From Spirochaetaceae bacterium (GTDB lineage: Bacteria > Spirochaetota > Spirochaetia > DSM-27196 > PWMO01): a stretch of DNA of 49,196 bases. Positions 42,034-49,196 of the stretch are shown here, piece by piece (the first letter of the stretch is position 1; the number at the start of each line of letters is the position of its first letter). The notes beneath the pieces are model-generated. The model was not told where the DNA came from. It saw only the letters and a program-made list of their open reading frames with translations, and did no database searches. A program made the translations under genes and the position numbers. The DNA lies in assembly GCA_007693945.1 (NCBI GenBank), contig RECP01000108.1, positions 1 to 49,196 of the forward strand. The letters run 5' to 3'.

Positions 42034-42717
42034 ATGGTACGACGTATTGCACTATTGCTTCTGCTGTTGCTGGCTCCGCTGCTGGCCGCTCAGGCCCGCG
42101 AGTCGTGGCTGATTGCGCAGTACGCGGATGATCTGAACGAGGCGCAGCGCGAGCTCGACCGGCGTCTGGCGGACAACCATGTTCCGGTGGGGCTCGAAGT
42201 CGCCGAGGGCAGCGGCATATCGATTCTGTATATCGACCGACCCTTTGCGCAGCGCATCGGACTCACGCCGGACGCCGCGCGCCTGGTACGTCTGGCCGCC
42301 GACGATATGCAGGCCGTCGAAGACCGGATGAACGCCCTGATGTCCGACGGCTGGTTCCCGTCGGACCTGTCGCGCAGCCCTGAGGCTTTCTACCTGCTGT
42401 TTGTCAGGCTGCCGTGGCAGGTTGAGCAGTGGCGGTTTGCCTACGGCATGTTTTCGGCCGAACGTTTGCAGGCCGCCGTCGAACTGTTCCAGGAGGACAA
42501 CATGGTGCTGTGCGGCATCTCGCTGTACGAGGGCGTGCAGATGTGGTACCTGTTTGCCGAAAGCGCGGACTGGCGGCCCGAGCGGCACTACTTTACCAGC
42601 TACGCCAACGACAACCCGGCGATTATCGAGGGTTTCAACCACGATATGGGCGAGGGCTGGATTCCGGTCGGCTTTACCGTGGGCACAACCGCGGTTACAG
42701 TTCACTACGTGCAGTGA
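42034..42717 (+). CDS. Exported protein with four tandem repeats, unknown function
   Basis: A 227-residue protein with a signal peptide (IALLLLLLLAPLLAAQA). The mature part is four copies of a unit of about 46 residues: 24-69, 85-130, 134-180 and 187-227. Each has a helix, then a turn such as DNHVPVGL, DGWFPSDL, DNMVLCGI or EGWIPVGF, then a strand ending in LYID, LFVR, LFAE or HYVQ. This gives a repeating alpha-beta-beta pattern. I do not recognise the family. GGAGG lies 5 bases before the ATG. The 3' end overlaps the convergent beta-barrel gene by 23 bases. Confidence 0.7.
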   Translation: MVRRIALLLLLLLAPLLAAQARESWLIAQYADDLNEAQRELDRRLADNHVPVGLEVAEGSGISILYIDRPFAQRIGLTPDAARLVRLAADDMQAVEDRMNALMSDGWFPSDLSRSPEAFYLLFVRLPWQVEQWRFAYGMFSAERLQAAVELFQEDNMVLCGISLYEGVQMWYLFAESADWRPERHYFTSYANDNPAIIEGFNHDMGEGWIPVGFTVGTTAVTVHYVQ

Positions 42718-43747
42718 GATCAACAATCAAGGCGGTGCTGATGCGGTGCTCGGCGCGCAGATTGCGCCCGGCAACCGGCGCCTGGTAGCCCACCACCAGC
42801 TCGGTGTGACGCTGCAGCCGCGGCAGCACCACCGAGGCCTGCACGCCGAGGTCAAGCTGCCACTCCTGGGTGTTGATGACCGCAATCCGGCCGTCAAAGA
42901 TCGGCGCGGGCCGGTAGCGGAAGCTGAGCGGCAGAGACAGCCGCCACAGAGTACCGGCCTCGGTCGGCACCTGCAGCCGCGGCGCGGCGCAGAAACCCAG
43001 CTGATAGCGGTACCAGATGGTGTCAACCGCTTCGGTCTCCTCCAGAAGCTCCCAGATGCGGTTCTCCTCAAACTCGCGCAGCCCGGCGCTCCGGTAATCG
43101 GCCGGCAGGAAGACCAGCAAGTCGTGCGCGGCCCACAGAGACACCCCCGGCGGGCCGGGATGCCACTCGGCCTCCAGCAGGTACCCGAATCCCCAGGCGC
43201 GTACACCGCTGTTCTCCGCCGTGTAGGACAACCCCTGGTTGCGGCGCTCGAGCTCACGCTCGTAATCCGGCCACTGAAACGGTATCGAAACCACCAGCGC
43301 CGCTCCACTGTCCACCGGCCAGGCCGCGGTCCCGCGCAGCAGGCCGTCGCTGCCGGTCAGCTTGACCCACGCCCCGGCGTGCAGCGGATAAAACCCGGTG
43401 GCCCTGCGCTGCTCGTCGGCTGAAAAGGCCGACGCCAGCACACCGCCGGGCAGCCACGAGACAAAAGCCGCCGCGTGCGCGCTGAAGCTGTACAGCGCTT
43501 CGATGCCGCCGGTGAGCGCCCCGGAGTCACCGCCCAGCCCGTCGGTCAGGCGCGTGCGACCGTCCTCCGGCGAGAAGTATGAGCGCCCCCCGTGCCCGGA
43601 CAGCTGCGCCGCAATCCGCAGCGCTCCGCGCGGCGGAAGCTCGGTGCCCGGTATCAGCAGATCCGGCCCGATGGTCTGAGCGCCCGCGCCGGCCGCCCAC
43701 GCCAGCAGCAGCAGTCCGCCCAGCAGCGGCTTCAGCGCGCGTGCCAC
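42695..43747 (-). CDS. Exported protein, probable outer-membrane beta-barrel
   Basis: A 350-residue protein with a signal peptide (GGLLLLAWAAGAGAQ). Alternating-residue strands through the mature part and a C-terminal stretch LIVDLTARSEL suggest a barrel. The end (YQAPVAGRN, then STALIVDL) resembles the end of the protein at 45153 (YSYPVAGRN, then NALIIQI), so the two are likely distant paralogues. The start overlaps the 3' end of the serine hydrolase gene by 16 bases, indicating one operon. Confidence 0.6.
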   Translation of the reverse strand: MARALKPLLGGLLLLAWAAGAGAQTIGPDLLIPGTELPPRGALRIAAQLSGHGGRSYFSPEDGRTRLTDGLGGDSGALTGGIEALYSFSAHAAAFVSWLPGGVLASAFSADEQRRATGFYPLHAGAWVKLTGSDGLLRGTAAWPVDSGAALVVSIPFQWPDYERELERRNQGLSYTAENSGVRAWGFGYLLEAEWHPGPPGVSLWAAHDLLVFLPADYRSAGLREFEENRIWELLEETEAVDTIWYRYQLGFCAAPRLQVPTEAGTLWRLSLPLSFRYRPAPIFDGRIAVINTQEWQLDLGVQASVVLPRLQRHTELVVGYQAPVAGRNLRAEHRISTALIVDLTARSEL

Positions 43748-44913
43748 GCGCTTGCTCCGCGCAGTTCGCCCAGCACGGACTGCAGCAGCTCGACCGACCC
43801 CAGCCGGGAGAGATTGCCCACCGCCGCCACGGTGTAGTCGGCTCCGGGGGCGTGCATTACAACCGCGCCGAACCCGGGCGTGGTGCCGGTATGCCCGATC
43901 AGCAGCGTGCCGTCGGAATCCAGTCGCCGCAGACCCAGCCCGTACCCGGTCTGGGCGGCAACATCGGGATCGGGAGCGTCGATGAATTGCGTCATCTGGT
44001 CGAGCATGCGGCCGTTGATCAGTCTTCCATCGAACAGCGCGTCAGCGAAGCGCACGAGGTCTTCCGCGGTCGACACCATGGCCCCCGCGGCGTAGCCGTA
44101 GGTCAGCCAGCTGCGGTTGCGCGGCCTGACGGCCTGGACGCCCAACGGCAGAATATCGCGCTCGTAACCAATCACCAGCCGCCCGGCGTCGGGTCCCTCT
44201 TCGTAGGGCAGAAACCAGGTGTCGCGCAGCTCGGCGCGCTCGATGATCCGCTCCCGGTAGAGCTCGGCAAGGCTGCGCCCGCTGACCGATTCGGCAATCA
44301 TGCCCAGCGCCACGTAGTTGGTGTTGGAATACGCGTAGCGGCTGCCGGGCTCGAACAGCAGCTCCTGCCGCCGCACGCGCGCCACCAGCTGCTCGGGGCG
44401 CCACTGCCGCCGCGGCCGCAGGGCGCTGGCGAGATTGGGCAGCGTGCGCTCGGTGTAGTCGGGAATGCCGCTGGAATGGTTGAGCAACTGCCGCACCGTG
44501 ACGCCCTGTGCCCGCGGCAGGTCAACCCAGCCCTCAACCGGATCATCGAGCGACAGCCTGCCGTCCTGCACCAGCGACAGCACAACCACGGCGGTGAAGG
44601 TCTTGGTCACGCTGCCGACGCGATAGATGTCGTCCACGCGCACAAACTCTGCGCGCCGGCTGTCCCGGTGCCCGTAGGCCCCGGCGTAAGCAAAGTCGCC
44701 GAAGCGCAGCGCCACCTGGACTCCCGGCACCTCGCTGTGCTGCACATATGCCACCGCGGCACGTTCGACGGCCCGCGCGACCTCCCACTGCGCCTGACCG
44801 CGCACCTCGGCCAAGGGTTCCAGCTCAGCGCCGGCGTAGGGCACGAGCGTTGCGCCACAGGAAGCGGTGAGAATCGCAACGATGACAACCAGCAGACCTC
44901 TCGAGACGCGCAT
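43732..44913 (-). CDS. Serine hydrolase lipoprotein, beta-lactamase/class C family
   Basis: A 393-residue exported protein. The N-terminus VVIVAILTASC has a lipobox-like cysteine at residue 19. The penicillin-binding fold motifs are present: S-V-T-K (SxxK) in YRVGSVTKTFTAVV near 99, Y-S-N (YxN) in YAYSNTNYVALG near 196, and HTGTTPG near 342, which takes the KTG position as in esterases and D-peptidases of this group. It is more likely a peptidase or esterase than an antibiotic-destroying enzyme. An extended -10 (TGC-TACACT, 44936-44929) lies upstream, with no good ribosome-binding site. Confidence 0.88.
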   Translation of the reverse strand: MRVSRGLLVVIVAILTASCGATLVPYAGAELEPLAEVRGQAQWEVARAVERAAVAYVQHSEVPGVQVALRFGDFAYAGAYGHRDSRRAEFVRVDDIYRVGSVTKTFTAVVVLSLVQDGRLSLDDPVEGWVDLPRAQGVTVRQLLNHSSGIPDYTERTLPNLASALRPRRQWRPEQLVARVRRQELLFEPGSRYAYSNTNYVALGMIAESVSGRSLAELYRERIIERAELRDTWFLPYEEGPDAGRLVIGYERDILPLGVQAVRPRNRSWLTYGYAAGAMVSTAEDLVRFADALFDGRLINGRMLDQMTQFIDAPDPDVAAQTGYGLGLRRLDSDGTLLIGHTGTTPGFGAVVMHAPGADYTVAAVGNLSRLGSVELLQSVLGELRGASAWHAR

Positions 44914-44944
44914 GGTTCAGGCAGTCTGAGTGTAGCATATTGTT

Positions 44945-45058
44945 TCACGAATTTCCGGTACTCGGCAGACAGAAGATACGCGGGCCTCCCGGCGCGCAGC
45001 GGCAGGAGAAGTCTCCATAGCCATCCTGGTTGAAATCTGCAAGCAACGCGAGCAGACC
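44945..45058 (-). pseudogene. Short relic of an FG-GAP/VCBS-like repeat protein
   Basis: The bottom-strand frame between two stops encodes about 37 residues with ADFNQDGYGDF, the calcium-loop pattern D-x-N-x-D-G-x-G-D of FG-GAP repeats, then a Cys/Pro-rich end. No start or longer frame exists, so it is probably the remnant of the end of a surface protein gene. The rest of the 239-base gap between the serine hydrolase and the 45153 gene shows nothing I can name. Confidence 0.3.
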
Positions 45059-45152
45059 TCAAGGAATAACACAAGCGCAGAATGACCGGACGGCACCGAA
45101 GTACCGCCCGATAACCTCAAGCGGCGCGCCCCGAAGGCGAAGGGCGACCGGT

Positions 45153-46265
45153 CTACCAGAACTTGAGGTAGTTCTTGATCTGGATGATCAGCGCGTTGGT
45201 GGCGTTGGTGTTCCTGCCGGCCACCGGATAGCTATAAGTAACTTCGAGAGCGGTCGGAACCTTCAGACCCGTGAAAAAGAACTCAACGGTAGGACCTACA
45301 GATAACAGCATTGATGGGCCGGCATCCGGGTAGATCCTGCCATCCTCCCAGACGTAGTCACCTGGGTCAAGAGGATCGGGTCCCGGATCAAAGCCGGTGT
45401 ATCCTTTGATCCGACTCAACCGCTTTCCATCAAGTGTGAGTTCCGGACTGTAGTTGAACGTGACCGGAAGGCTTGGGGTAATGCGAAGCCCGGCCGCTGC
45501 GTCGTGGACATAGTATGGCTCTATCTCCAGCGTCAGATCATAGCCGTAACCAAACTTATCATCGGGTAGCTTGTCATATCCAAACGGGTTGGCATCGCCT
45601 ATACCACGAATGAAGTTGTGCGTTGCAACGCCTCCGTAGGTTGCCAGCGTGGGCGCGTCGCCGTCTACCGGGTAGCGAATGAACTCACTGTACAGATTCA
45701 CGAAGAACCTTTCGGAGAAGATGTAATCAAAGTAGAACCTGGCGCCTACGCCTAGAACATTTCTGGCGACGTTGGCTCCAATGAAGTCCTTTCCGTCACC
45801 TCGACTCTCGGCCTCGCTCTCCCAGTCCGCACTCGCAAAAGGAATCTTGAAACCAGCTGCCAATGCCAGCCGCATATCTCTGCGCGTCACGGGGTTACTG
45901 GGAGTCGGGCCGATCAGCTGAAACTTGCTCCCTGCGAAGAGATCGAACCAGCGGTTTACGGTAACGTCTCCGTCATCGTCAGTGTCGATATCGGACCACG
46001 CAACCAGGCCTGGTGTCCACTGCATGGCGGCGGTGATCCAGTCAGTAAAAGCGTACTCAACTGCAAATCCAAGCGAAAAAACGCTCAAGTCTGCTTCGAC
46101 GCTCTCACGATCCACGCCGAAATCATCCTCGAACACGTTTCGCGCAAACGAGTATACCGGTATAATCCTGGTTCTCCACACCCCCTGCGGCAATACAAGC
46201 GCGTCGTCGGCAAACACCGGCACGGCACACGCCAGCACCAGTACTACAAAGAGCAACCGTTTCAT
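45153..46265 (-). CDS. Probable outer-membrane beta-barrel protein
   Basis: A 370-residue protein with a signal peptide (LLFVVLVLACAVPVFA). The mature sequence is strand-rich with aromatic ends (FAVEYAFTDWITAAMQW, VGARFYFDYIFSERFFVNLY, GYDLTLEIEPYYV) and finishes in YLKFW, an aromatic terminus of the kind recognised by barrel assembly. It resembles the outer-membrane proteins of spirochaetes. The base composition here is visibly less GC-rich than the flanking genes. AGGAGG precedes the ATG, with a TTGACA promoter. Confidence 0.7.
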   Translation of the reverse strand: MKRLLFVVLVLACAVPVFADDALVLPQGVWRTRIIPVYSFARNVFEDDFGVDRESVEADLSVFSLGFAVEYAFTDWITAAMQWTPGLVAWSDIDTDDDGDVTVNRWFDLFAGSKFQLIGPTPSNPVTRRDMRLALAAGFKIPFASADWESEAESRGDGKDFIGANVARNVLGVGARFYFDYIFSERFFVNLYSEFIRYPVDGDAPTLATYGGVATHNFIRGIGDANPFGYDKLPDDKFGYGYDLTLEIEPYYVHDAAAGLRITPSLPVTFNYSPELTLDGKRLSRIKGYTGFDPGPDPLDPGDYVWEDGRIYPDAGPSMLLSVGPTVEFFFTGLKVPTALEVTYSYPVAGRNTNATNALIIQIKNYLKFW

Positions 46266-46316
46266 GAAGTCCTCCTGAGTTAAGTCGGTCGATGGCTGAG
46301 TGTATGTACGAGGCTA

Positions 46317-46346
46317 ATTATCGGTCGACAACCGAGACGTTGTCAA
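46317..46346 (-). promoter_or_regulatory. Promoter of the beta-barrel gene at 45153
   Basis: Bottom strand: consensus TTGACA (46346-46341), 18-bp spacer, GATAAT (46322-46317), giving a leader of about 45 bases with AGGAGG. Confidence 0.65.
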
Positions 46347-46445
46347 GAGAATCATGAAGCCCGGCAGACATGATTTCACGCGCCTCAAGAGAGAATTTGC
46401 GGCCAAACTCAATCAGATACCGGTTTCGGCGCGTCTATAGAGGGT

Positions 46446-47402
46446 ATGCCCACACCCTCAGACAGACATTACAAGCTGCTCTTCAGTCACCCGCTGTTTG
46501 TGAGACGGCTGCTGGAAGGCTTTGTTGACGAACCGTTTGTGAAGCAGCTTGACTACCGTACGCTGACCCGGGTCAACGCCCGCTTCGTCACTCCGCAGTT
46601 TGCCGAGCGCGAAAGCGACGTCATCTGGCGCATCAGTTTCCGCAGTCGCCCCATTTACATCTTCCTGCTGATTGAGTTCCAGTCCAGCGTTGACCGCTGG
46701 ATGCCGCTGCGCTTCCTGCGCTACGTCGCCGAGTTCTACCAGAGTCTCAACAGCCCGGCACCGTCGGGCCTGTTGCCCGCGGTGTTTCCCGTACTCATCT
46801 ATAACGGCAACGGCCCGTGGACGGCACGCACGTCGATCCAGGAACTGATTGAACCGGTGATTCCGCCGCAGTACATACCGGCGCTGCACTACTATCCGGT
46901 AATCGAGAATACCTACTCTCGCGAGACGTTGTTGCGTCTTCGCTCGGCGCTCTCTGCGGTGTTCTATGTCGAGAACCTCGAACGTCACCAACTACTTGCA
47001 CGACTGGACGAGATTGTTGCTATAATACAACAAGAGCATCCGCAGTTGCGGGCGCTGTTCTGGAACTGGCTCAGCAGCGTTGCGCGAGCGCGCGAGGAAA
47101 GCGCAGACACCCTCGCGGCAATTCAGGATGCGCGGGAGGTAAAGACCATGTTCGCCGCCAGCGTGGAAGCCTACGAGAAAAAGCTCAAAGCCGAAAGCCT
47201 GCAGCAAGGACTCGAGCAGGGGCTCGAGAAGGGGCTCGAGAAGGGAATCGAACAAGGACGTCAGCAGGGCATCGAACAAGGCGAGCAGGCGCGCGCCCGC
47301 CAGGTCGCTCGGCGGCTGCTGGATCGAGGCTTCTCGGTGGCGGAGACCGCCGATCTTGCCGGCCTTTCTGAGGACGAGGTTCGCAAGCTGGTGCAGGAGT
47401 GA
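46446..47402 (+). CDS. Rpn-family PD-(D/E)XK nuclease / putative transposase
   Basis: A 318-residue protein. Residues 8-300 follow the Rpn/YhgA-like pattern: HYKLLFSHPLFVRRLLEGFV at the start, the catalytic D58 (RESDVIWRI) and E77-x-Q79 (LLIEFQ) of a PD-(D/E)XK nuclease, then PVLIYNG. The tail repeats a four-residue EQG/EKG unit about seven times (nt 47200-47290), then has a short HTH-like end (GFSVAETADLAGLSEDEVRK). Rpn proteins are RecA-independent recombination nucleases, often multicopy. A damaged second copy lies 2 kb downstream in the same direction. GAGGG is close to the ATG. Confidence 0.88.
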   Translation: MPTPSDRHYKLLFSHPLFVRRLLEGFVDEPFVKQLDYRTLTRVNARFVTPQFAERESDVIWRISFRSRPIYIFLLIEFQSSVDRWMPLRFLRYVAEFYQSLNSPAPSGLLPAVFPVLIYNGNGPWTARTSIQELIEPVIPPQYIPALHYYPVIENTYSRETLLRLRSALSAVFYVENLERHQLLARLDEIVAIIQQEHPQLRALFWNWLSSVARAREESADTLAAIQDAREVKTMFAASVEAYEKKLKAESLQQGLEQGLEKGLEKGIEQGRQQGIEQGEQARARQVARRLLDRGFSVAETADLAGLSEDEVRKLVQE

Positions 47403-47432
47403 GAGGCGCGCGGAGCTTGGGCGTTTGCGGCC

Positions 47433-47915
47433 TCAGCCGGAGTTCCGCAACTGATCCAGAAATCGTGTGACCTCGGTGCGGACAACCGGGCGAGTCTGGT
47501 TAAACTTCTTTTCGAGGAACTGGAGCTTGTCCCAATCATAGTCGAACTCAAGATAGTAACGCTTGAAATGACGAAAGCGCATGAGTTCTCGAAGAGCATC
47601 CCGGGTCTGATCGGAAATCAGCTGAGGTCGCACGCCCTCGATATGCAGGGTCATCTTGTCAAGCAGGTCGGCGTGCCAGCGCGCAGTGTCGAGGTTGTTC
47701 TCGAACGCCTGAGAAACGCGCAGGAACAGCGTCTCCACGGCGGTGTAGTAGTTGACAAGTATCTCGGCCAGTACGATCCGGTCTTCGCGTGAGGGGTTTG
47801 TTCGGTTCACTGTTTGCGCGCTGAACTCGTCGTAGTAAGCTTCGATAGTGTCGGCTACCGTGAGCGACGCCTCCACCTCGGCTATCAGAAGAGAACCGTC
47901 ACTGGGGACACTCAT
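47433..47915 (-). CDS. HEPN-domain protein (HepT-like), altered active site
   Basis: A 160-residue helical protein paired with a minimal nucleotidyltransferase, as in MntA/HepT-type toxin-antitoxin modules. HepT RNases use an R-x4-H-x-Y motif; related proteins I recall read FRHxxRHxY here. This one reads R115-HFKR-Y120-Y-L122, so the catalytic His and Tyr positions are Tyr and Leu. The nuclease may be inactive or use other residues. It overlaps the nucleotidyltransferase gene by 17 bases. The assignment rests on partner and motif neighbourhood. Confidence 0.65.
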   Translation of the reverse strand: MSVPSDGSLLIAEVEASLTVADTIEAYYDEFSAQTVNRTNPSREDRIVLAEILVNYYTAVETLFLRVSQAFENNLDTARWHADLLDKMTLHIEGVRPQLISDQTRDALRELMRFRHFKRYYLEFDYDWDKLQFLEKKFNQTRPVVRTEVTRFLDQLRNSG

Positions 47916-48273
47916 ACACCACTACTCCCTTTCTCAGAATCAGCGCACGGTACGCCGGATCGATTTGCTCCAACTGAACGATGTCCAGCGGAAAAGTTGT
48001 CAGTTTCTCGGCATCGCCAACAAGACGGAAGAACAGCTCCGGGTCGGTGATCCCTTCGACCGCAATATCGATATCGGAAAACTCGCGGAAGAGTTCAGGA
48101 TGCAGCACGGAACCCCACTGGATGATTCGGCGCGGTCGGTAGCGTTGCCCAATCAGTTCTACAACGTCTCTCGCCTGAGCCGCCGCACGCTGATGCAGCT
48201 CCTGGTGCGTACGCTCGCGTTGCATCCGTCTGCGCTGAAGAAACCTCCGCATGGTAACCGGCCAGTCTTCCAT
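47899..48273 (-). CDS. Minimal nucleotidyltransferase (MNT) antitoxin
   Basis: A 124-residue nucleotidyltransferase: G54-S55 followed by D67-x-D69 (GSVLHPELFREFSDIDIAVE), then FPLDIVQLEQIDP. MNT antitoxins of this type add AMP to their HEPN partner. GS and DxD are separated by 11 residues, one more than in MntA of the best-known system as I recall it. ATG 48273 has no ribosome-binding site, and TAATCT ends 6 bases upstream, a predicted leaderless start. The HEPN gene follows with a 17-base overlap. Confidence 0.82.
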   Translation of the reverse strand: MEDWPVTMRRFLQRRRMQRERTHQELHQRAAAQARDVVELIGQRYRPRRIIQWGSVLHPELFREFSDIDIAVEGITDPELFFRLVGDAEKLTTFPLDIVQLEQIDPAYRALILRKGVVVYECPQ

Positions 48274-48279
48274 CGGTAT

Positions 48280-48308
48280 AGATTACCACGGCAGGCGGCG
48301 AGATTCAA
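48280..48308 (-). promoter_or_regulatory. Promoter of the MNT/HEPN pair, leaderless type
   Basis: Bottom strand: TTGAAT (48308-48303), 17-bp spacer, TAATCT (48285-48280); +1 coincides with ATG 48273. Confidence 0.5.
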
Positions 48309-48443
48309 ACACAGTTTGTGCGCTGACACTCCCGTAACCGGAGTTGCGTTCGAGGTGCTGGCTCTCTGTGTTCAGCGCGTTGATGACTACATTTTGGCCC
48401 TCCGTTGTTCGCGCCCGGAGGCAACTTCGCGCCATTTGCCGCA

Positions 48444-49196
48444 GAATTCTTCGCCAAACTCAAACAGATTCCCGTTTCGTCACTCCGCAGTTTGCCGAGC
48501 GCGAAAGCGACGTGATCTGGCGCATCAGTTTCCGCAGTCGCCCCATTTACATCTTCCTGCTCATCGAGTTCGAGTCCAGCGTCGACCGCTGGATGCCGCT
48601 GCGGTTCCTGCGCTACGTCGCCGAGTTCTACCAGAGCCTCAACAGCTCCGCAGCGTCGGGCCTGTTGCCCGCGGTGTTCCCCGTACTCATCTATAACGGC
48701 AACGCCCCGTGGACCGCACGCACTTCAATCCAGGAACTCATTGAACCGGTGCTTGCGGCTCAATACATTCCGGCGCTGCACTACTATCCGGTGATCGAGA
48801 ATACCTGTTCTCGCAAATCCTTGCTGCGGATCCGCTCCGCGCTATCCGCTGTTTTCTATGTCGAGAACCTGGAACGCGAGCAGCTACTTGCACGACTGGA
48901 CGATACTGTTGCTATAATACGAGCAGAGCATCCGCGGTTGCGGACGCTGTTCTGGAACTGGCTGACCAGCGTTGCGCGCTCGCGCGAGGAAAGCGCAGCG
49001 ACTCTGACCGCAATTCAGGATGCGCGGGAGGTGAAGACCATGTTCGCCGCCAGCGTGGAAGCCTACAAGCGGAAACTCAAAGCCGAAAGCCTGCAGCAGG
49101 GAATAGAGAGGGGCATCGAACAAGGAATCGAGAAGGGTCGTCAGCAGGGAATTGAGCAGGGCTCGCGAGAGGCTGCCCGCCAGGTCGCTCGGCGGC
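48444..49196 (+). pseudogene. Truncated second copy of the Rpn-family gene, runs off the window
   Basis: Homologous to 46393-47402 at high identity, but 159 bases are missing, joining the flank (position 46425) directly to codon 47 (position 46584) at a shared TTCG. The start codon and the first 46 residues are gone. E77-x-Q79 now reads E-F-E. The frame remains open to the end of the window. It could be entered from an in-frame ATG at 48383, giving a foreign N-terminus of about 34 residues, but there is no ribosome-binding site. The Gln-Gly/Glu-rich tail repeats are retained. I regard it as decaying. Confidence 0.75.

Noticed and set aside
47200-47290. Short tandem repeats in the Rpn gene, considered as a CRISPR or VNTR
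   Set aside because: They encode the charged EQG/EKG repeats normal for the tail of this protein family; there are no spacers.
47848-48696. Open frame of 282 codons on the + strand
   Set aside because: It crosses the MNT gene antisense and then reads the truncated Rpn copy in the wrong frame; no domain is visible.

Overview
The window reads as a chromosomal segment of a free-living, GC-rich spirochaete (Spirochaetales). Pointers are a long phosphofructokinase of the kind spirochaetes carry, several secreted proteins and beta-barrels with no clear match outside that group, a 528-residue protein that resembles a spirochaete-only family, a free-standing MalK/MsmX-type ATPase, and an acidic-tipped Ssb. 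This assignment is inferred from protein character only; there is no rRNA or tRNA here. Coding density is high, with many 1-26 nt gene overlaps, and most of the window is ordinary housekeeping sequence.

Layout. 1-7.3 kb: ClC transporter, an unknown gene, an XRE regulator overlapping a sirtuin tail to tail, serC, a free-standing structured RNA unit with its own promoter and terminator (4555-4802), phosphofructokinase and galE. 7.3-11.6 kb: a reverse-strand operon of a 2-hydroxyacid dehydrogenase and a tripartite tricarboxylate transporter in the order tctC-tctA-tctB, ending in a four-cysteine mini-protein. 11.7-20.5 kb: an internally duplicated unknown protein plus hflX, a GNAT-like protein, a 138-bp inverted-repeat element, a solute-binding lipoprotein, an aminotransferase, two spirochaete-type unknown proteins and a methylguanine methyltransferase. 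20.6-30.3 kb: sugar ABC ATPase, a three-gene operon (ParB-like, spore-photolyase-like radical SAM, FecR domain), hom plus glycogen phosphorylase, a DUF554 membrane protein and a small lipoprotein. 30.3-34.4 kb: a cAMP-receptor-like protein coupled to glmS, a lipoprotein with a possible lamin-tail domain, and thioredoxin. 34.4-41.4 kb: a complete trp operon trpL-trpE-trpGD-trpCF-trpB-trpA with a leader peptide bearing tandem Trp codons and an intrinsic terminator, following ssb. 42-46.3 kb: envelope genes (a fourfold-repeat secreted protein, two related beta-barrel candidates, a serine hydrolase). 46.4 kb to the end: an accessory patch in which two directly repeated Rpn-type nuclease genes, one broken, flank an MNT/HEPN toxin-antitoxin pair.

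The two most interesting signals are regulatory. First, about eleven genes have a TANNNT -10 box ending only 6-10 bases before the start codon, with a recognisable -35 box in nearly all and no ribosome-binding site. They should be transcribed as leaderless mRNAs, while neighbouring genes use normal AGGAGG-type sites. Second, the trp operon appears to be controlled by ribosome-mediated attenuation, and its leader peptide gene is itself one of the predicted leaderless starts. No CRISPR array, tRNA, rRNA, prophage or intact insertion sequence was recognised.
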